DNA of 64,000 bases from DASUPK01 sp963848955 (GTDB taxonomy: Bacteria > Actinomycetota > Thermoleophilia > Solirubrobacterales > 70-9): contig CAWKFQ010000023.1 in assembly GCA_963848955.1 (NCBI GenBank), forward strand, positions 224,248-288,247. Reading direction: 5' to 3'. The notes beneath the pieces are model-generated. The model had not been told where the DNA came from and made no database searches. It worked only from the letters and a program-made list of their open reading frames with translations. This document shows, one piece after another, positions 53,132 to 63,284 of this stretch (positions within the stretch are counted from its first letter, which is position 1; each line of letters starts with the position of its first letter). A program made the translations under genes and the position numbers.

Positions 53132-54940
53132 ATGCGGACGAGCAGCCGCCGAAGGCTCGACTTGGCGCTCATGGCCGGCGGCAGCCTGGTCGTCGGAGCG
53201 GTGGCGCTGGTCGGCGCCGTCGCGGGCGACACCGAGCGGGTCGAACGCCTGTGGACGTCCGCGGAGCTGGCCGACGACGGATCGGCTCAGATCACCGAGG
53301 TGATCGACTACGACTTCGGCGCCCTCAGCGAGAAGCACGGCATCTTCCGCGACGTGCCGGACCTCTCACCGGAGGCACCCATCACCGTCGACTCCCCCGA
53401 CGCCCCCGACGCCATCCAGGTGACGCCCGAGGCAATCGAGGGCCGTGAGGGCGCCAGGATCCGGATCGGCGACCCCAACGTCACCGTCTCGGGCCGCCAC
53501 CGCTACCGGATCGAGTACCCGCTGCCCGGTGTGACCCGGGGCACGACGCTCGACTGGGAGGCGGTCGGGGTCAGCTGGGAGGTCCCCATCGAGGAAGCGG
53601 AGATCCACGTGGTCGCCCCGTTCGAGCTGCTCGACGCCACCTGCTCGAAGGGCGTGACCGGCTCGCAGGGCGGCTGCGCGGTCCGGGAAGTCGCACCTGG
53701 TCACCTGGTGGCCACGGTGGACGGCCTCGACGCCGGCGAGGGCGTGTCGATCGAAGCCCGGACCGGCAGCGACCTGGCCACGCCGCCGGAGCTGCCCGAG
53801 CCGCCGGCCACGCCGCCCGACGACCCCGGGACGGGGCTTGCGTCGCCCGCGGGCACCGCCGCCGCCGGGGCGCTGCTGGCGGGGGGATCGACGGCGTGGC
53901 TGGTACGGCGCGCTGGACGCGAGCGCGTGGGCGCCGGAGGGCCGGCCGACGCCGCCTGGGCCGGTCCCGACGCCTCGACGAGCTGGACACGCGTCGACCA
54001 GAAGGAGCTCGAGGCCATGGCCACCACCGAGTTCGCGCCGCCGGCCGAGCTCGACCCGCCGCACGGCGGCATCGTGCTGACCGAGGAGGTCCGGCCCGAG
54101 CACAAGGTGGCATGGCTGATCCAGATGGCGATCGACGGCACCATCGACATCGGCGCCGACGGAGCCGACCCCGGCGGTGCGGGCGGTGCCTGGACACCAT
54201 GGACCGGCGGCGACGATCTCCGCCTGGTCCGTACCGGGCACGGCACTCCCGATGCCGCCGCCATCCTCGATACCGCCTTTGCCGGCCGCGACGAAGTCGA
54301 TCTGGGCAGCTACGACTCGAATTTCGCCCGGGCCTGGCAGCACCTCCAGGGACAGCTGCAGGCCTGGCGCGACACCAGCGGGATGTGGGATCCCGCCGGC
54401 GGCACCCGCAAGGTGACGGCCCGGGTGCTGGGCATCATCGGCGTGGTGGTGGGGGCGCTGGGTGCGGCCGCCGGCGGCTGGCTGGCGAACCAAAGGGGGC
54501 CGGCCTGGCTCGTCCTGGCCGCGGCGGGCGGGGCCGTGGCGGGCGCCGGGCTGGCGGCGGCGCTGCGGGCCTGGGAGCTGCGGGTCCGCACCCCGGCGGG
54601 CTCGGCGGCCTGGCTGCGGGTCGAGTCGTTCCGCCGGTTCCTGGCGGGCTCGGAGGCGTACCACGCCGAGGAGGCGGCCAAGCGCGGGGTGTTGCGGGAG
54701 TACACCGCCTGGGCGGTGGCCTTGGGCGAGATCGACCGCTGGCAGCGGGCGGTCTCGGCGGCCTCGATCGCACCCGAGACCGCCGGCCTGTCCTACGCCT
54801 ACATGGCCCCGCTGCTGCTGGCGTCCACCACTTCGGCGGCCACCGCGCCCTCGTCGAGCGGCGGGGGCATCGGCGGCGGTGGCTTCGGTGGCGGTTCGGT
54901 CGGCGGCGGCGCCGGCGGGGGTGGCGGCGGCAGCTGGTAG
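53132..54940 (+). CDS. DUF2207 membrane protein with Gly-rich C-terminus
   Basis: An intact 602-residue protein. A signal/anchor segment (LALMAGGSLVVGAVALVGAV) is followed by the outer DUF2207 domain (IDYDFGALSEKHGIFRDVP, RYRIEYPLPGVTRG). A first helix (AGTAAAGALLAGGSTAWLV) leads to a cytoplasmic-like domain, then two helices (VLGIIGVVVGALGAAAGGW, AWLVLAAAGGAVAGAGLAAA) and EEAAKRGVLREYTAWAVALG with the family motif. It ends in a Gly/Ser tail finishing GGGGGGSW, as in YciQ-like proteins. The function of the family is unknown; it is often an envelope protein. Confidence 0.87.
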   Translation: MRTSSRRRLDLALMAGGSLVVGAVALVGAVAGDTERVERLWTSAELADDGSAQITEVIDYDFGALSEKHGIFRDVPDLSPEAPITVDSPDAPDAIQVTPEAIEGREGARIRIGDPNVTVSGRHRYRIEYPLPGVTRGTTLDWEAVGVSWEVPIEEAEIHVVAPFELLDATCSKGVTGSQGGCAVREVAPGHLVATVDGLDAGEGVSIEARTGSDLATPPELPEPPATPPDDPGTGLASPAGTAAAGALLAGGSTAWLVRRAGRERVGAGGPADAAWAGPDASTSWTRVDQKELEAMATTEFAPPAELDPPHGGIVLTEEVRPEHKVAWLIQMAIDGTIDIGADGADPGGAGGAWTPWTGGDDLRLVRTGHGTPDAAAILDTAFAGRDEVDLGSYDSNFARAWQHLQGQLQAWRDTSGMWDPAGGTRKVTARVLGIIGVVVGALGAAAGGWLANQRGPAWLVLAAAGGAVAGAGLAAALRAWELRVRTPAGSAAWLRVESFRRFLAGSEAYHAEEAAKRGVLREYTAWAVALGEIDRWQRAVSAASIAPETAGLSYAYMAPLLLASTTSAATAPSSSGGGIGGGGFGGGSVGGGAGGGGGGSW

Positions 54941-55042
54941 CGGACCCAGAGAATCGGCGTTGCGGGGCGCCGATCTCCGGCGCATTCGAACGCCGCAACG
55001 GGTGCTCGCCGACGGCGCGCCGCCCCTCGACCCCTGGACGCG

Positions 55043-55073
55043 CCGGAGCCCCCCGGCGGAAGGGGGGCTCCGG
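55043..55073. terminator. Strong bidirectional hairpin between convergent genes
   Basis: CCGGAGCCCCCC (55043-55054) and GGGGGGCTCCGG (55062-55073) form a perfect 12-bp stem with a 7-base loop, in the 236-base gap between the convergent DUF2207 and ABC permease genes. It has no T-run but is by far the strongest hairpin there. Nothing else is seen in the gap. Confidence 0.7.
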
Positions 55074-55176
55074 GCCCGGTGGCGGGTTGGGGGGACCACC
55101 GGGCGATCAGGCGATCGCTCTCAGCCCCACCCCTGCCCGCCACCCCGTGATGGCGTCGGTCTGACGACCGCCACAA

Positions 55177-57718
55177 TCAGTCCGTTGCGATCGCATGGAG
55201 GACGTCGAGCTTGGCCGCCCGGCGTGCGGGGCGGGCCGCCGCGACCACCCCGACGATGGCGCCGAGCGCCACCACCACGCCGAGCTGCCCGGTCGGGACC
55301 GCGAAAGCCCCGAGCCCCTCGGCGGCCTCGATCGTCTTGACCATCGCCCAGCCCAGGAAGGTCCCCAGGCCGAGGCCGCCGACGGTGCCGAACAGGGCGA
55401 CGACGAGGGCCTCGCCGCGCACCATCCTGCGCAGTTGTCGCCGGCTCTGACCCACCGCCCGGAGCAGTCCCAGCTCTCGGGTGCGCTCGTGGATCGACAG
55501 CGACAGCGTGTTGGCGATGCCCATGAGGGCGATCACGATGGCCATGACCAGCAGCACGTAGATGATGGTGAGCAGCTGGTCGATCTGGCCGGCAACCGAG
55601 TCGACGTACTCCTGCCGGTCCTGGACGTCGGGCGCCCCGAACCGGTCGGCGACCGGCTGGATGGCGGCCTCACCGTCGGCGGTCGAGACGCCGTCGGCCA
55701 AGTCGATGAGCAGCGCGACGTCGCTTGCCCGGGTGGCCGCGTGCGGTGCGTACGCCGCCGTCGGGAGCACGACGTTGCCCACCAGGTCGTCGTTGCCGAA
55801 GATCGCCCCGACCCTGAGCTCGTCGCTCGCCCCGTCCGAATACGACACGGGCACCGGGTCGCCGAGGGCGAGACCGTTGTCCGACGCGTAGCCCGAGAAC
55901 AGTGCCACCTGCCGGTCGCCCAGCTCGTCGACGGAGCCTTGCGTGACCTTCAGGTCGAGGATCCGGCCGAACGACGCCGGGTCGATGACGGTGGCCACGT
56001 CGTCTTGGCCGCCGATCACCATGGGGGCGTTGCCCAGCCCGGTGGCCACGTCCACCTCGGGCAGGTCGGCCACGGCGGGCTCCAGCTCGGGGGCGAGCCC
56101 GGCGCCGCTGAAGTCCGTCTGCGCGATCACCAGGTCGCCGGCGAACTGCTCCGACACGGTGTCGTCGATCGACTGCTTGACCGACGCCGCCACAACGGTG
56201 AACAGCGTGACGACGGCGACGCCGACCATCAGCGCCGACGCGGTGCCGGCAGTGCGGCGCGGGTTGCGCATGGCGTTGCGCCGGGCCAGCTTCCCGCTCA
56301 TTCCGCGGCGGAGGGCCAGCGGGCCACCCACGGCTCCGGCAACGCGGGCGCGCCACCACGGGTCCGAGAAGCACGAAGCCCACCACCACCAGAAGCGCAC
56401 CCACGCCGGTCAATGGCAGTGAGCCGCGCGATCCAGCTCCGCCGATGGTGGCGGCGATTCCGGCGCCGGCGACGACCACGCCCAGGAGGGCGCGCACCCA
56501 CGAAGCGCCCGACCGATCGACGGCGACGTCCCGCAGTGCCGCCAGCGGGGCGACCCGCGAAGCCTTGACCGCAGGGGCGGCGCTGGCGACCAGTGTGACG
56601 AACACACCGACGACGGCGGACAGCACGAGGGCCGAGGTCTCCACCACCAGGGCGGTGCCGGCGACTGCGAACCCCGCGGACTCGCTGAGCGCGCTCAGCC
56701 CGGCAGCAAGGCCGACGCCGGCGGCCACGCCGATGGCCGACGCCAGCACGCCCACCACCAGCGCCTCGACCACCGTGGAGCCCAGCACCTGCCGGCGCGA
56801 TGCCCCCAGGGCCCGCAACAGGGCGGACTCGCGGGTGCGCTGGGCGACCAGGATCGAGAACGTGTTGTAGATGCTGAAGGTGGCGACCACCAAGGCGATG
56901 CCGGCGAAGACCATCAGGAACGCCTTGAAGAACCCGAGGAAGTCGCTCTCCAGGTTGGACTGTTGCTCGTCGGTCAGCGCGGCCCCCGTCAGGGCCTCGG
57001 ACCCGTCGGGCAGGGCCGGCTCGAGCCGGTCGACCAGCTCCTGCTGGCTCAAGCCGTCGTCGGCCACGACCAGGACGTCGGAGATCTGCCCGGGCTCCGG
57101 CAGCAGCACCTCCTGGGCGAAGTCTGTGGTGAAGGCCGCGTAGGTCTGCGGGCCGGCGCTGTCGGCGTCACCGAAGGTGGCGACGCCGACAACGGTCACG
57201 TCGATGGGCTGGGGAGTGCGGATGGTCGTGGTGTCACCCACCTCCAGATCACCCTTGTCGGCCGAGGCCTGGTCGATGACCACCTCGGCCGGCCCCTCGG
57301 GGCGCGGCCGTCGGCGATCCGCCAGGGGTTGATCTCAGGATCGGCGATCCAGTTGCCGGCCTGGGTGGGAGGACCGTTGCCTCCGAGGGGATCGCCGTCG
57401 GATCCCACGATCTGACCGATCCCGTAGATCTCGGGCACGGCCGTGGCGACACCGTCGACCGCGGCGATGTCGTCGACGATCGAGGCGTCGAGCAGCCCCC
57501 GCTCGCTGACGTCGCTGTCGCCGACCTCGGTGCCGCTGCGCACCACGGCGTCGGTACCGGCGTTGGCCTCGCTGAACATGGTCGCCGAAGCCGGTCTCCA
57601 TCGTGTCGCCGAGCACCAGGGTGCCCGACAGGAACGCCACGCCCAGCACCACGGCCGAGCTGGTGCCGAGCAGGCGCCGCTTGTGCGCGCCGATGCTCTT
57701 CAGCGTCGTCTTCCACAT
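55177..57718 (-). CDS. MacB/FtsX-like ABC transporter permease (double FtsX domain); frameshifts
   Basis: About 847 residues from the ATG at 57718 (MWKTTLKSIGAHKRRLLGTS). The first helix (AVVLGVAFLSGTLVLGDT) is followed by a MacB-type periplasmic domain, then three helices with the FtsX motif LVAQRTRESALLRALGASRR. A second FtsX unit repeats the plan: RRNAMRNPRRTAGTASALMV, an outer domain, and SIHERTRELGLLRAVGQSRR with three last helices. Frames change near 57590, 57300 and 56350. It pairs with the ATPase gene five bases upstream to form an exporter of lipoprotein, peptide or antibiotic type; the substrate is unknown. Confidence 0.87.
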
Positions 57719-57723
57719 GAGGA

Positions 57724-58503
57724 TCAGCTCCCGAACTGCTTCAGGCGCTCGAGGACGCGCTCGGCGGTGGGGGCGGTCATCTGGTCGACGACGCGGCCGT
57801 CGGCCAGGAACACGACCGCGTCGGCGTAGGACGCGGCCACCGGGTCGTGCGTGACCAGGACGATGGTCTGGCCGAGCTCGTCGACGGCCCGGCGCATGAA
57901 GGCGAGGATCTCCCCACCGCTGCGGGAGTCGAGGTTGCCGGTGGGCTCGTCGGCGAAGATCACCGATGGCCGGCTGGCCAGCGCCCGGGCCACGGCCACG
58001 CGCTGCTGCTGTCCACCGGAGAGCTCGGCGGGCCGGTGCTTCAGCCGGTCACCCAGTCCCACGGTCTCGACCACACCCCGGACCCAGCGCTTGTCGATCT
58101 TCCGCCCGGCCAGGTCGAGCGGCAGGGTGATGTTCTCCCCGGCGCTCAGCATCGGCAGGAGGTTGAACGCTTGGAACACGAAGCCGACGTGGTCGCGCCG
58201 CAGCCGGGTGAGCTCCTTGTCGGAGAGCCGGCCGAGGTCGACCTCGCCGACGAACGCCCGGCCCGACGTGAGCGTGTCGAGGCCGGCCAGGCAGTGCATG
58301 AGGGTCGACTTGCCCGACCCCGAGGGTCCCATGATGGCGGTGAAGCGCCCGGCCGGCAGGGCCAGGCTGATGCCGTCCAGGGCGCGCACCGCGGTGTCGC
58401 CCTTTCCGTACACCTTCACCGCCTCTTCGGTGCGGACCGCGATGGGAGCGGGGGACGCGCCCAACCCGGCCGTCGTTCTGGTCATCACGTCGCTTGCAGT
58501 CAT
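57724..58503 (-). CDS. ABC transporter ATPase (LolD/MacB type)
   Basis: An intact 259-residue ATPase starting MTASDVMTRTTAGLGASPAP. Walker A is IMGPSGSGKSTLMHCLAG, the Q-loop is VGFVFQAFNLLPMLSAGENI, the signature is ELSGGQQQRVAVARAL and Walker B is VIFADEPTGNLDSRSG, with the H-loop in TIVLVTHDP. The VFQAFNLLP and NLDSRSG stretches are typical of the LolD/MacB group that works with FtsX-like permeases. It precedes the permease by five bases. A 26-bp palindrome lies 130 bases upstream. Confidence 0.93.
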   Translation of the reverse strand: MTASDVMTRTTAGLGASPAPIAVRTEEAVKVYGKGDTAVRALDGISLALPAGRFTAIMGPSGSGKSTLMHCLAGLDTLTSGRAFVGEVDLGRLSDKELTRLRRDHVGFVFQAFNLLPMLSAGENITLPLDLAGRKIDKRWVRGVVETVGLGDRLKHRPAELSGGQQQRVAVARALASRPSVIFADEPTGNLDSRSGGEILAFMRRAVDELGQTIVLVTHDPVAASYADAVVFLADGRVVDQMTAPTAERVLERLKQFGS

Positions 58504-58634
58504 TGTTCTCCGCTCTTGCTGCTTCGCAGCGGGCCGCTCGGGCCACGCTCGCTCTCTCGCCCTTTGGGACGCTCGCTCATGTGTCCGACGGTACGGACGG
58601 GAGCTCGGAGCGGGAATGGAGTGCCCCGGCGTCT

Positions 58635-58660
58635 TCAGGGTGGGGGTACCCCCACCCTGA
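58635..58660. promoter_or_regulatory. 26-bp perfect palindrome in a divergent promoter
   Basis: The half-site TCAGGGTGGGGGT is followed directly by its exact reverse complement, giving a 26-bp uninterrupted palindrome with a GTAC centre. It lies between the ABC exporter operon (start 58503, minus) and the flavin monooxygenase (start 58719, plus), so it is placed to be an operator for both. No regulator gene is adjacent. Confidence 0.6.
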
Positions 58661-58718
58661 CGTTGGCGCCGGCTCCACCTGTGCCGTCCCTTGGCACGGA
58701 GCGTCACGCCGTCCCGGT

Positions 58719-59975
58719 ATGACCGAGAACATCGAGAGCATCGACACCCTCGTGATCGGCGCCGGGCAGGCCGGCCTGGCCACGAGCTACTGGCTGACGC
58801 AGTCCGGCGTCGAGCACCTCGTCGTGGACCGGCGCGATCGGCTCGGCGGTGGCTGGCTCGACCGCTGGGACAGCTTCTGCCTGGTCGCTCCCAACTTCAC
58901 CATGCTGCTGCCCGGCATGCCCTACGACGGGCCGGACCCCGATGGGTTCATGGCCCGTGACGACGTGGTCGCGCACATTCACCGCTACGCCAAGACGGTG
59001 GACGCGCCCGTGCGCCTCGGCACCGGGGTGAACCGGCTCGCCGCCTCGAACAGTCACCTCGACGCGCAGACCGACGACACGACCTTCCGGGCCCGAAACG
59101 TCGTGCTGGCGACCGGTCCCTACCCGCAGCCCAAGCTGCCCGCCGCAGCCGAGGGGCTGGCCCGATCCATCCAGCAGCTGCACTCGCACGACTACCGCCG
59201 GCCGGACCAGCTCGCCGACGGAGCCGTGCTCGTCGTGGGCTCCGGGCAATCGGGGGTGCAGATCGCGGAGGAGCTGCACGAGGTCGGCCGGGAGGTGCAC
59301 ATCGCCGTGTCGATGTGTCCCCGAGCACCCCGCCGCTACCGGGGCCGCGATGTGGCCTGGTGGCTGGTCCAGGTCTTCCGGCACGGCGCCGATCACGGGG
59401 TCGCCGTCCCCACGGTCGACGACCTGCCGTCGCCCGCGGCGCGGTTCGCCTGCCAGCCCCAGGTATCGGGCAAGGACGGCGGTCACGACATCGACCTGCG
59501 TGAGTTCGCCCGCCGCGGCATCCGGCTGTACGGAAGGCTCGAGTCGGCCGACGGCACAGCCGTTCTGTTCAGCGACGACCTACGTGACCGCTTGGCGTTC
59601 GCCGACCGGTTGTTCGATGAGCGCTTCCGCCCGATGTTCGACGCCTACGACAAGGCGGCTGGCATCGACGCCCCACCGGACGACCGGCCTCCGGCCGACG
59701 ACTTCGTCCCGACGACGACCACCCATCTCGACCTCGCCGACGCCGGGATTGGTGCCGTGGTGTGGGCGACGGGATACCGCCTCGATTTCGGGTGGGTCGA
59801 CCTGCCGGTGCTGGACGAGTGGGGCTACCCCCGCCACACCCGGGGCGTCACCACCCACCCCGGGTTGTACGCGGTCGGCCTGCCCTGGCTGTACTCCCAG
59901 CCGTCCGCCGTGTTCGCCGGTGTCGGCGCCGACGCCGCCCACATCGTCGAGCACATCGCGGCCCGGGGGACATGA
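58719..59975 (+). CDS. Flavin-containing monooxygenase (Trk/CzcO-like)
   Basis: An intact 418-residue flavoprotein. The FAD motif is TLVIGAGQAGLATSYWL (GxGxxG) and the NADPH motif VLVVGSGQSGVQIAEEL (GxGxxG). RDRLGGGWLDRWDSFCLVAP, NVVLATGPYPQPKLP and the late ATG motif AVVWATGYRLDFGWVDLP are typical. The end VGLPWLYSQPSAVFAGVGAD is shared by CzcO-type proteins linked to metal tolerance and by monooxygenases of amines or sulfides. The substrate is unknown. ATG 58719 fits the Rossmann strand position. Confidence 0.88.
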   Translation: MTENIESIDTLVIGAGQAGLATSYWLTQSGVEHLVVDRRDRLGGGWLDRWDSFCLVAPNFTMLLPGMPYDGPDPDGFMARDDVVAHIHRYAKTVDAPVRLGTGVNRLAASNSHLDAQTDDTTFRARNVVLATGPYPQPKLPAAAEGLARSIQQLHSHDYRRPDQLADGAVLVVGSGQSGVQIAEELHEVGREVHIAVSMCPRAPRRYRGRDVAWWLVQVFRHGADHGVAVPTVDDLPSPAARFACQPQVSGKDGGHDIDLREFARRGIRLYGRLESADGTAVLFSDDLRDRLAFADRLFDERFRPMFDAYDKAAGIDAPPDDRPPADDFVPTTTTHLDLADAGIGAVVWATGYRLDFGWVDLPVLDEWGYPRHTRGVTTHPGLYAVGLPWLYSQPSAVFAGVGADAAHIVEHIAARGT

Positions 59976-60068
59976 CCCAGCGCGACCTCGAGCATGGCTG
60001 GCAGCTCACCGGCACCAGCGCCGACCCTGGCGCTGGCGACGATGGGTGCGGTGCGTGATGCGAGTCGG

Positions 60069-60464
60069 TCAGGACCAGAACTCGTCGACGTGCTGGGGAT
60101 CGGAGACGAAAACGGTCCCGTCGGCCAGCTTGCCGTCGACGAAGCGGAACGCGTAGCAGTTCTCGGTGTCGAGGCGCCTCCCGCCTCGGTCGGCGGTCAC
60201 GCGGCAGCGGGCGATGAGGTTCTGGTCGTCGGCGAGCACGGTCAGGGGCTCGAGCGCGATGGTTCCGCCCGATTCGTCCCGCAGCCGCCGCAGGATCTCG
60301 GCGAAGCCGCCGATGCCACGGAACTCGCCTGCGACGCGGCTGCGGCCGGGGATCCGGTACACGACGTCGGCGCGAACGTGGTCGCGGACGGCGGCGAGGT
60401 CGTCCCGGTTGAAGGCGTCGATGGCGTGCAGGTAGGTCGCCACGTTGGGGTGCAGGTCGGTCAT
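60069..60464 (-). CDS. SnoaL-like (NTF2-fold) protein
   Basis: A 131-residue intact protein, MTDLHPNVATYLHAIDAFNR onward, with the cone-shaped NTF2/SnoaL fold pattern: helix DDLAAVRDHVRADVVYRIPG, EFRGIGGFAEILRRLRDE, and C-terminal strands RLDTENCYAFRFVDGKLADG then FVSDPQHVDEFW. Some relatives are polyketide cyclases or isomerases; others have no known activity. It is convergent with the monooxygenase gene. Confidence 0.8.
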   Translation of the reverse strand: MTDLHPNVATYLHAIDAFNRDDLAAVRDHVRADVVYRIPGRSRVAGEFRGIGGFAEILRRLRDESGGTIALEPLTVLADDQNLIARCRVTADRGGRRLDTENCYAFRFVDGKLADGTVFVSDPQHVDEFWS

Positions 60465-60665
60465 CGCTCGGTGTCCTCCGGAGGCTGATCACGGGGGCTG
60501 ATCCACACGGCGTGACATGGCTGACTGTGGTCCGTGCCGTCGGGTGGCACGGACCGCGATGACCTCCGTACGTCAGCCGTTCACGGCGGCGTCGACCAGC
60601 CTTTGTCCAACCGTTGACCGTGGTGCCCTTCACCGCACGCCCTCGCTGCCCTAGCCTGCATCGGC

Positions 60666-61728
60666 GTGCAGTCGGCGTCGAGGGTGACCGCGGTGGGCGT
60701 TCGCCGCTGCCCTGGCCCTCGCGGGCCTGGGTGCGTCGCTGCTCGCCGTCCCCGGCGGGGGCGGCACCGCCGGAGCCGGAGCCGGCCCCGGAGGCGGCCG
60801 TGGTGCCGTCGATCAATTCGTTCCCGGTGCCGGCGCCGTACGAGGCGTCGTTCTCGGACGACTGGCACGCCTGTCGGGACGGCTGCCGGCGCCGGCACAA
60901 GGGCAACGACATCTTCGCCGCCGAGGGGACCCCGATCGTCGCGGTCGAGCCGGGTGTCATCGCCAAGGTCGACGGCACCGACGACAGCAACGGGGGCCTG
61001 AGCATCTGGCTGGTCGGTGACTCGGGGGTGGCCTACTGGTACGCCCACAACTCGGCGAACTACGTGACCGCACGGCAGCGGGTGGGGCGGGGCCAGCTGA
61101 TCGGCCGGGTGGGCCACACCGGGAAACGCGCGGACGACGCCGTCGCACATCCACTTCCAGGTCAACCGCTGCGGCGAGCTGTCGAGCAGTGAGCCCTGCA
61201 CGGTGGACCCGTTCGGGTTGATCAGCCGCTGGTCACCGGGCCAGGTGGGCGGCGGGGCGGACGCGGTGGGCCTGTACCGGCGGTCGCAGGCCAGCACCGA
61301 GCTGCGGATCGAGGGTGGTTCGGCGTTGCCGGCGTTCCGGTATGGCCAGGCACCCGAGGGCAGCACCCTTCCCGTGGCGGGCGACTGGAACGGCGACGGG
61401 ACCGACACCGTCGGCATCTATCGGCGCCTGGACGCCACCTTCCACCTGCGGGACGAGGCCGGCAAGACGGCGGCATCGGTCCCCTTGGGTACTCCCGGCG
61501 ACACGGACGTGGTGCCGGTGGCGGGTGACTGGAACGGCGACGGGCGCGACAGCGTCGGGCTGTACCGGCGGGCCGATGCCACGTTCGTGGTGCGCGACGA
61601 CGTGGGAGGACGTTGCCGGGCGTGCAGTTCGGCTGGCCGGGCGCCGGCCGACGTGTTGCCGGTCGTGGGCGACTGGGACGGCGACGGCCGCGACAGCTTC
61701 GGCCTCTACCGGACCGGCGACGAGGCCC
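60666..61728 (+). CDS. Secreted M23 (LytM) peptidase with FG-GAP/VCBS-like repeats; frameshifts, 3' end lost at a junction
   Basis: GTG 60666 (VQSASRVTAVG) begins; in the next frame a signal helix follows (FAAALALAGLGASLLAVPGG), then in a third a linker and the LytM domain: RHKGNDIFAAEGTPIVAVEP holds the first zinc His and Asp, and after a shift near 61140 SHIHFQVNRCGELSS holds the HxH pair. The domain cuts peptidoglycan cross-bridges. Three repeats of the type VAGDWNGDGTDTVGIYRR follow (61370-61720), a calcium-binding beta-propeller-like motif. The last repeat breaks at about 61728 where unrelated sequence begins, so the gene is truncated, probably artificially. The frame shifts are at about 60700, 60745 and 61140. 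Confidence 0.75.
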
Positions 61729-61729
61729 T

Positions 61730-62260
61730 GCCGTCCGACGCCTCGCTGATGGTCGACGCCCTGCAGCGATGGACGCTCGACCAGGCTGTAGTCACCGCCG
61801 ACCGGCTCGGTGACCTCGATCTGGTCTGGATCGAGGACCCGATGATCCACGCTGACATGCGGGCTACACCGAGCTGATCAAGCGGTCCCCCGTGCCATCG
61901 CCACCGGCGAGACGTCTTCACCATGGCCGGGTTCCAGGACCTCCTCGATGCCGGGATGCCCTACGTGATCGCCGAGCTCGAGCGCGTCGGCGGGGTCCAG
62001 CGAGTGGATGCGGGTGGCTGAGCTCGTTCGACGAGGCCTCGGCCGTGATACTCCCCCACATCTACCCCACGTCTCCGCCCAGCTCCTGAGCGCCGTGGCG
62101 CCCGGACGGGGTGTGGTGGGAGTACGTGCCGTGGTTCGACGCCCGATCGCCGCGCCGTTCGACTCGTCGACGGTGAAGGTGGTCGTGAGCGATCGCCCGG
62201 GCCCGGGTTCGAATCCCGCCCGACGCCGTCGAGCGCTACGCCCGTACCCCCTGGCGGGCG
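61730..62260 (+). pseudogene. C-terminal fragment of an enolase-superfamily (mandelate racemase/MLE) enzyme, heavily frame-broken
   Basis: From about 61730 the reading matches the second half of an MR/MLE barrel: DASLMVDALQRWTLDQAVVT and LDLVWIEDPMIHADMR contain the metal-binding Asp and Glu. In other frames follow YTELIKRSPVPIATGE, MAGFQDLLDAGMPYVIAELE, WMRVAELVRRGLG, HVSAQLLSAVAPG, and DGVWWEYVPWFDA. At least five frame changes occur in 530 bases and the N-terminal half is missing, being replaced by the M23 gene. It is a fragment joined by rearrangement or misassembly. Confidence 0.7.
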
Positions 62261-62292
62261 CTGGGGCAGCTAGCCAAGACCCGCCAGGGCAT

Positions 62293-62501
62293 CGCCCGAA
62301 GGGCGGGAAGAGGAAAGTGCCGGGAGGCAAGCTGGCCCGGTGCCGCCCCCCGAAGCGGCCGGCGAAGGAGCAGCGGCCGAAGGCGACGAAGCAAGGGAGC
62401 GGCCGGCCGCCGGGGGCGGTGCCGGGTCAGGTGGGCCGGAGGCTCGATCTCGCGCCGAAGGCGCCGCACGCGAAGCGATCTCTCGGAAGCGGCGAAGCCG
62501 C
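62293..62501 (-). other. Gene-free stretch with short UUCG-type hairpins
   Basis: Between the enolase-type fragment and the thiolase stop no coding is evident. Read on the minus strand it holds three small stems closed by TTCG-like loops: CGCCCTTCGGGCG (62305-62293), GCGCCTTCGGCGC (62464-62452) and GCGGCTTCGCCGC (62501-62489). They follow the thiolase stop (62521) and may act as terminators for it. Confidence 0.4.
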
Positions 62502-62520
62502 CCCTCGAGCCCCGAGGAGT

Positions 62521-63278
62521 TCAGCCCCGCCGGAGGAGCGTGCCGGTGCCGAGGCCGCCGCCGCAGCACATGGTGACGAGCGCGTAGCTCGCCGTCGGTG
62601 CGCTCCAGCTCGTGCAGGGCCTTGGTGACGAGGATGGCGCCGGTGCCGCCGAGCGGGTGGCCGAGGGCGATGGCGCCGCCGTTCGGGTTGACCTGCTCCA
62701 TGTCGGGCTTGAGCTCCCGCTCCCACGCGAGCACGACCGAGGCGAACGCCTCGTTGATCTCGACGACGTCGATGTCGCCGATCGTCAGGCCGTTGCGGTC
62801 GAGCAGCTGCTGGGTGGCGGCGATCGGGCCCGTCGAGCATCAGCACCGGGTCGACAGCCGACGAGGCACGTGTCGACGACGCTGGCCCGCGGCGTGAGCC
62901 CGAGCGCCGTCGGCCTTGTCCGCGTCATGAGCAGCACGGCGCCGGCGCCGTCGGCGATCTGCGACGAGCGTGCCGGCGGTGTGCACGCCGTCCTCGCGGG
63001 CGACGGGCTTGAGCGCGGCGAGCGCCTCGAGCGTCGTCTCGCGCAGGCCCTCGTCGCGCTCGACGCGGTGGGTGGTGCCGGTCGGCTTGCCGTCGTCGTC
63101 GAGGTCGGGGGCGTCGACGGCGACGATCTGGCGCGTCGAAGCGGTCCTCGGCCCAGGCCTGGGCGGCCCGGTCCTGGGACAGCTTGCCGAAGCGCGTCGG
63201 AGTCGTCGCGGGTGATCCCCCACTTCTCGGCGATGCGCTCGGCGCCCTCGAACTGGGAGGTGAACTCGTGGTGGGCCC
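62521..63278 (-). pseudogene. C-terminal two-thirds of a thiolase (acetyl-CoA C-acetyltransferase), frame-broken and truncated
   Basis: The minus strand encodes HHEFTSQFEGAERIAEKWGI-type sequence, then FGKLSQDRAAQAWAEDRFD, RQIVAVDAPDLDDDGKPTGT, VAREDGVHTAGT, NGLTIGDIDVVEINEAFASV and VNPGNGGAIALGHPLGGTGA-like sequence (VNPNGGAIALGHPLGGTG) with the catalytic His, ending in CCGGGLGTGTLLRRG and TGA at 62521. These span three frames. The N-terminal part with the active-site Cys is missing because the homology stops at about 63278, where a different gene on the other strand begins. Confidence 0.75.
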
Positions 63279-63284
63279 ATCGCC

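Noticed and set aside
62203..62222. A tRNA T-arm-like sequence (GGTTCGAATCC)
   Set aside because: No acceptor stem, anticodon arm or D-arm can be drawn around it. The stretch corresponds to the codons for DRPGLGFE-type sequence at the end of the enolase-superfamily fragment.
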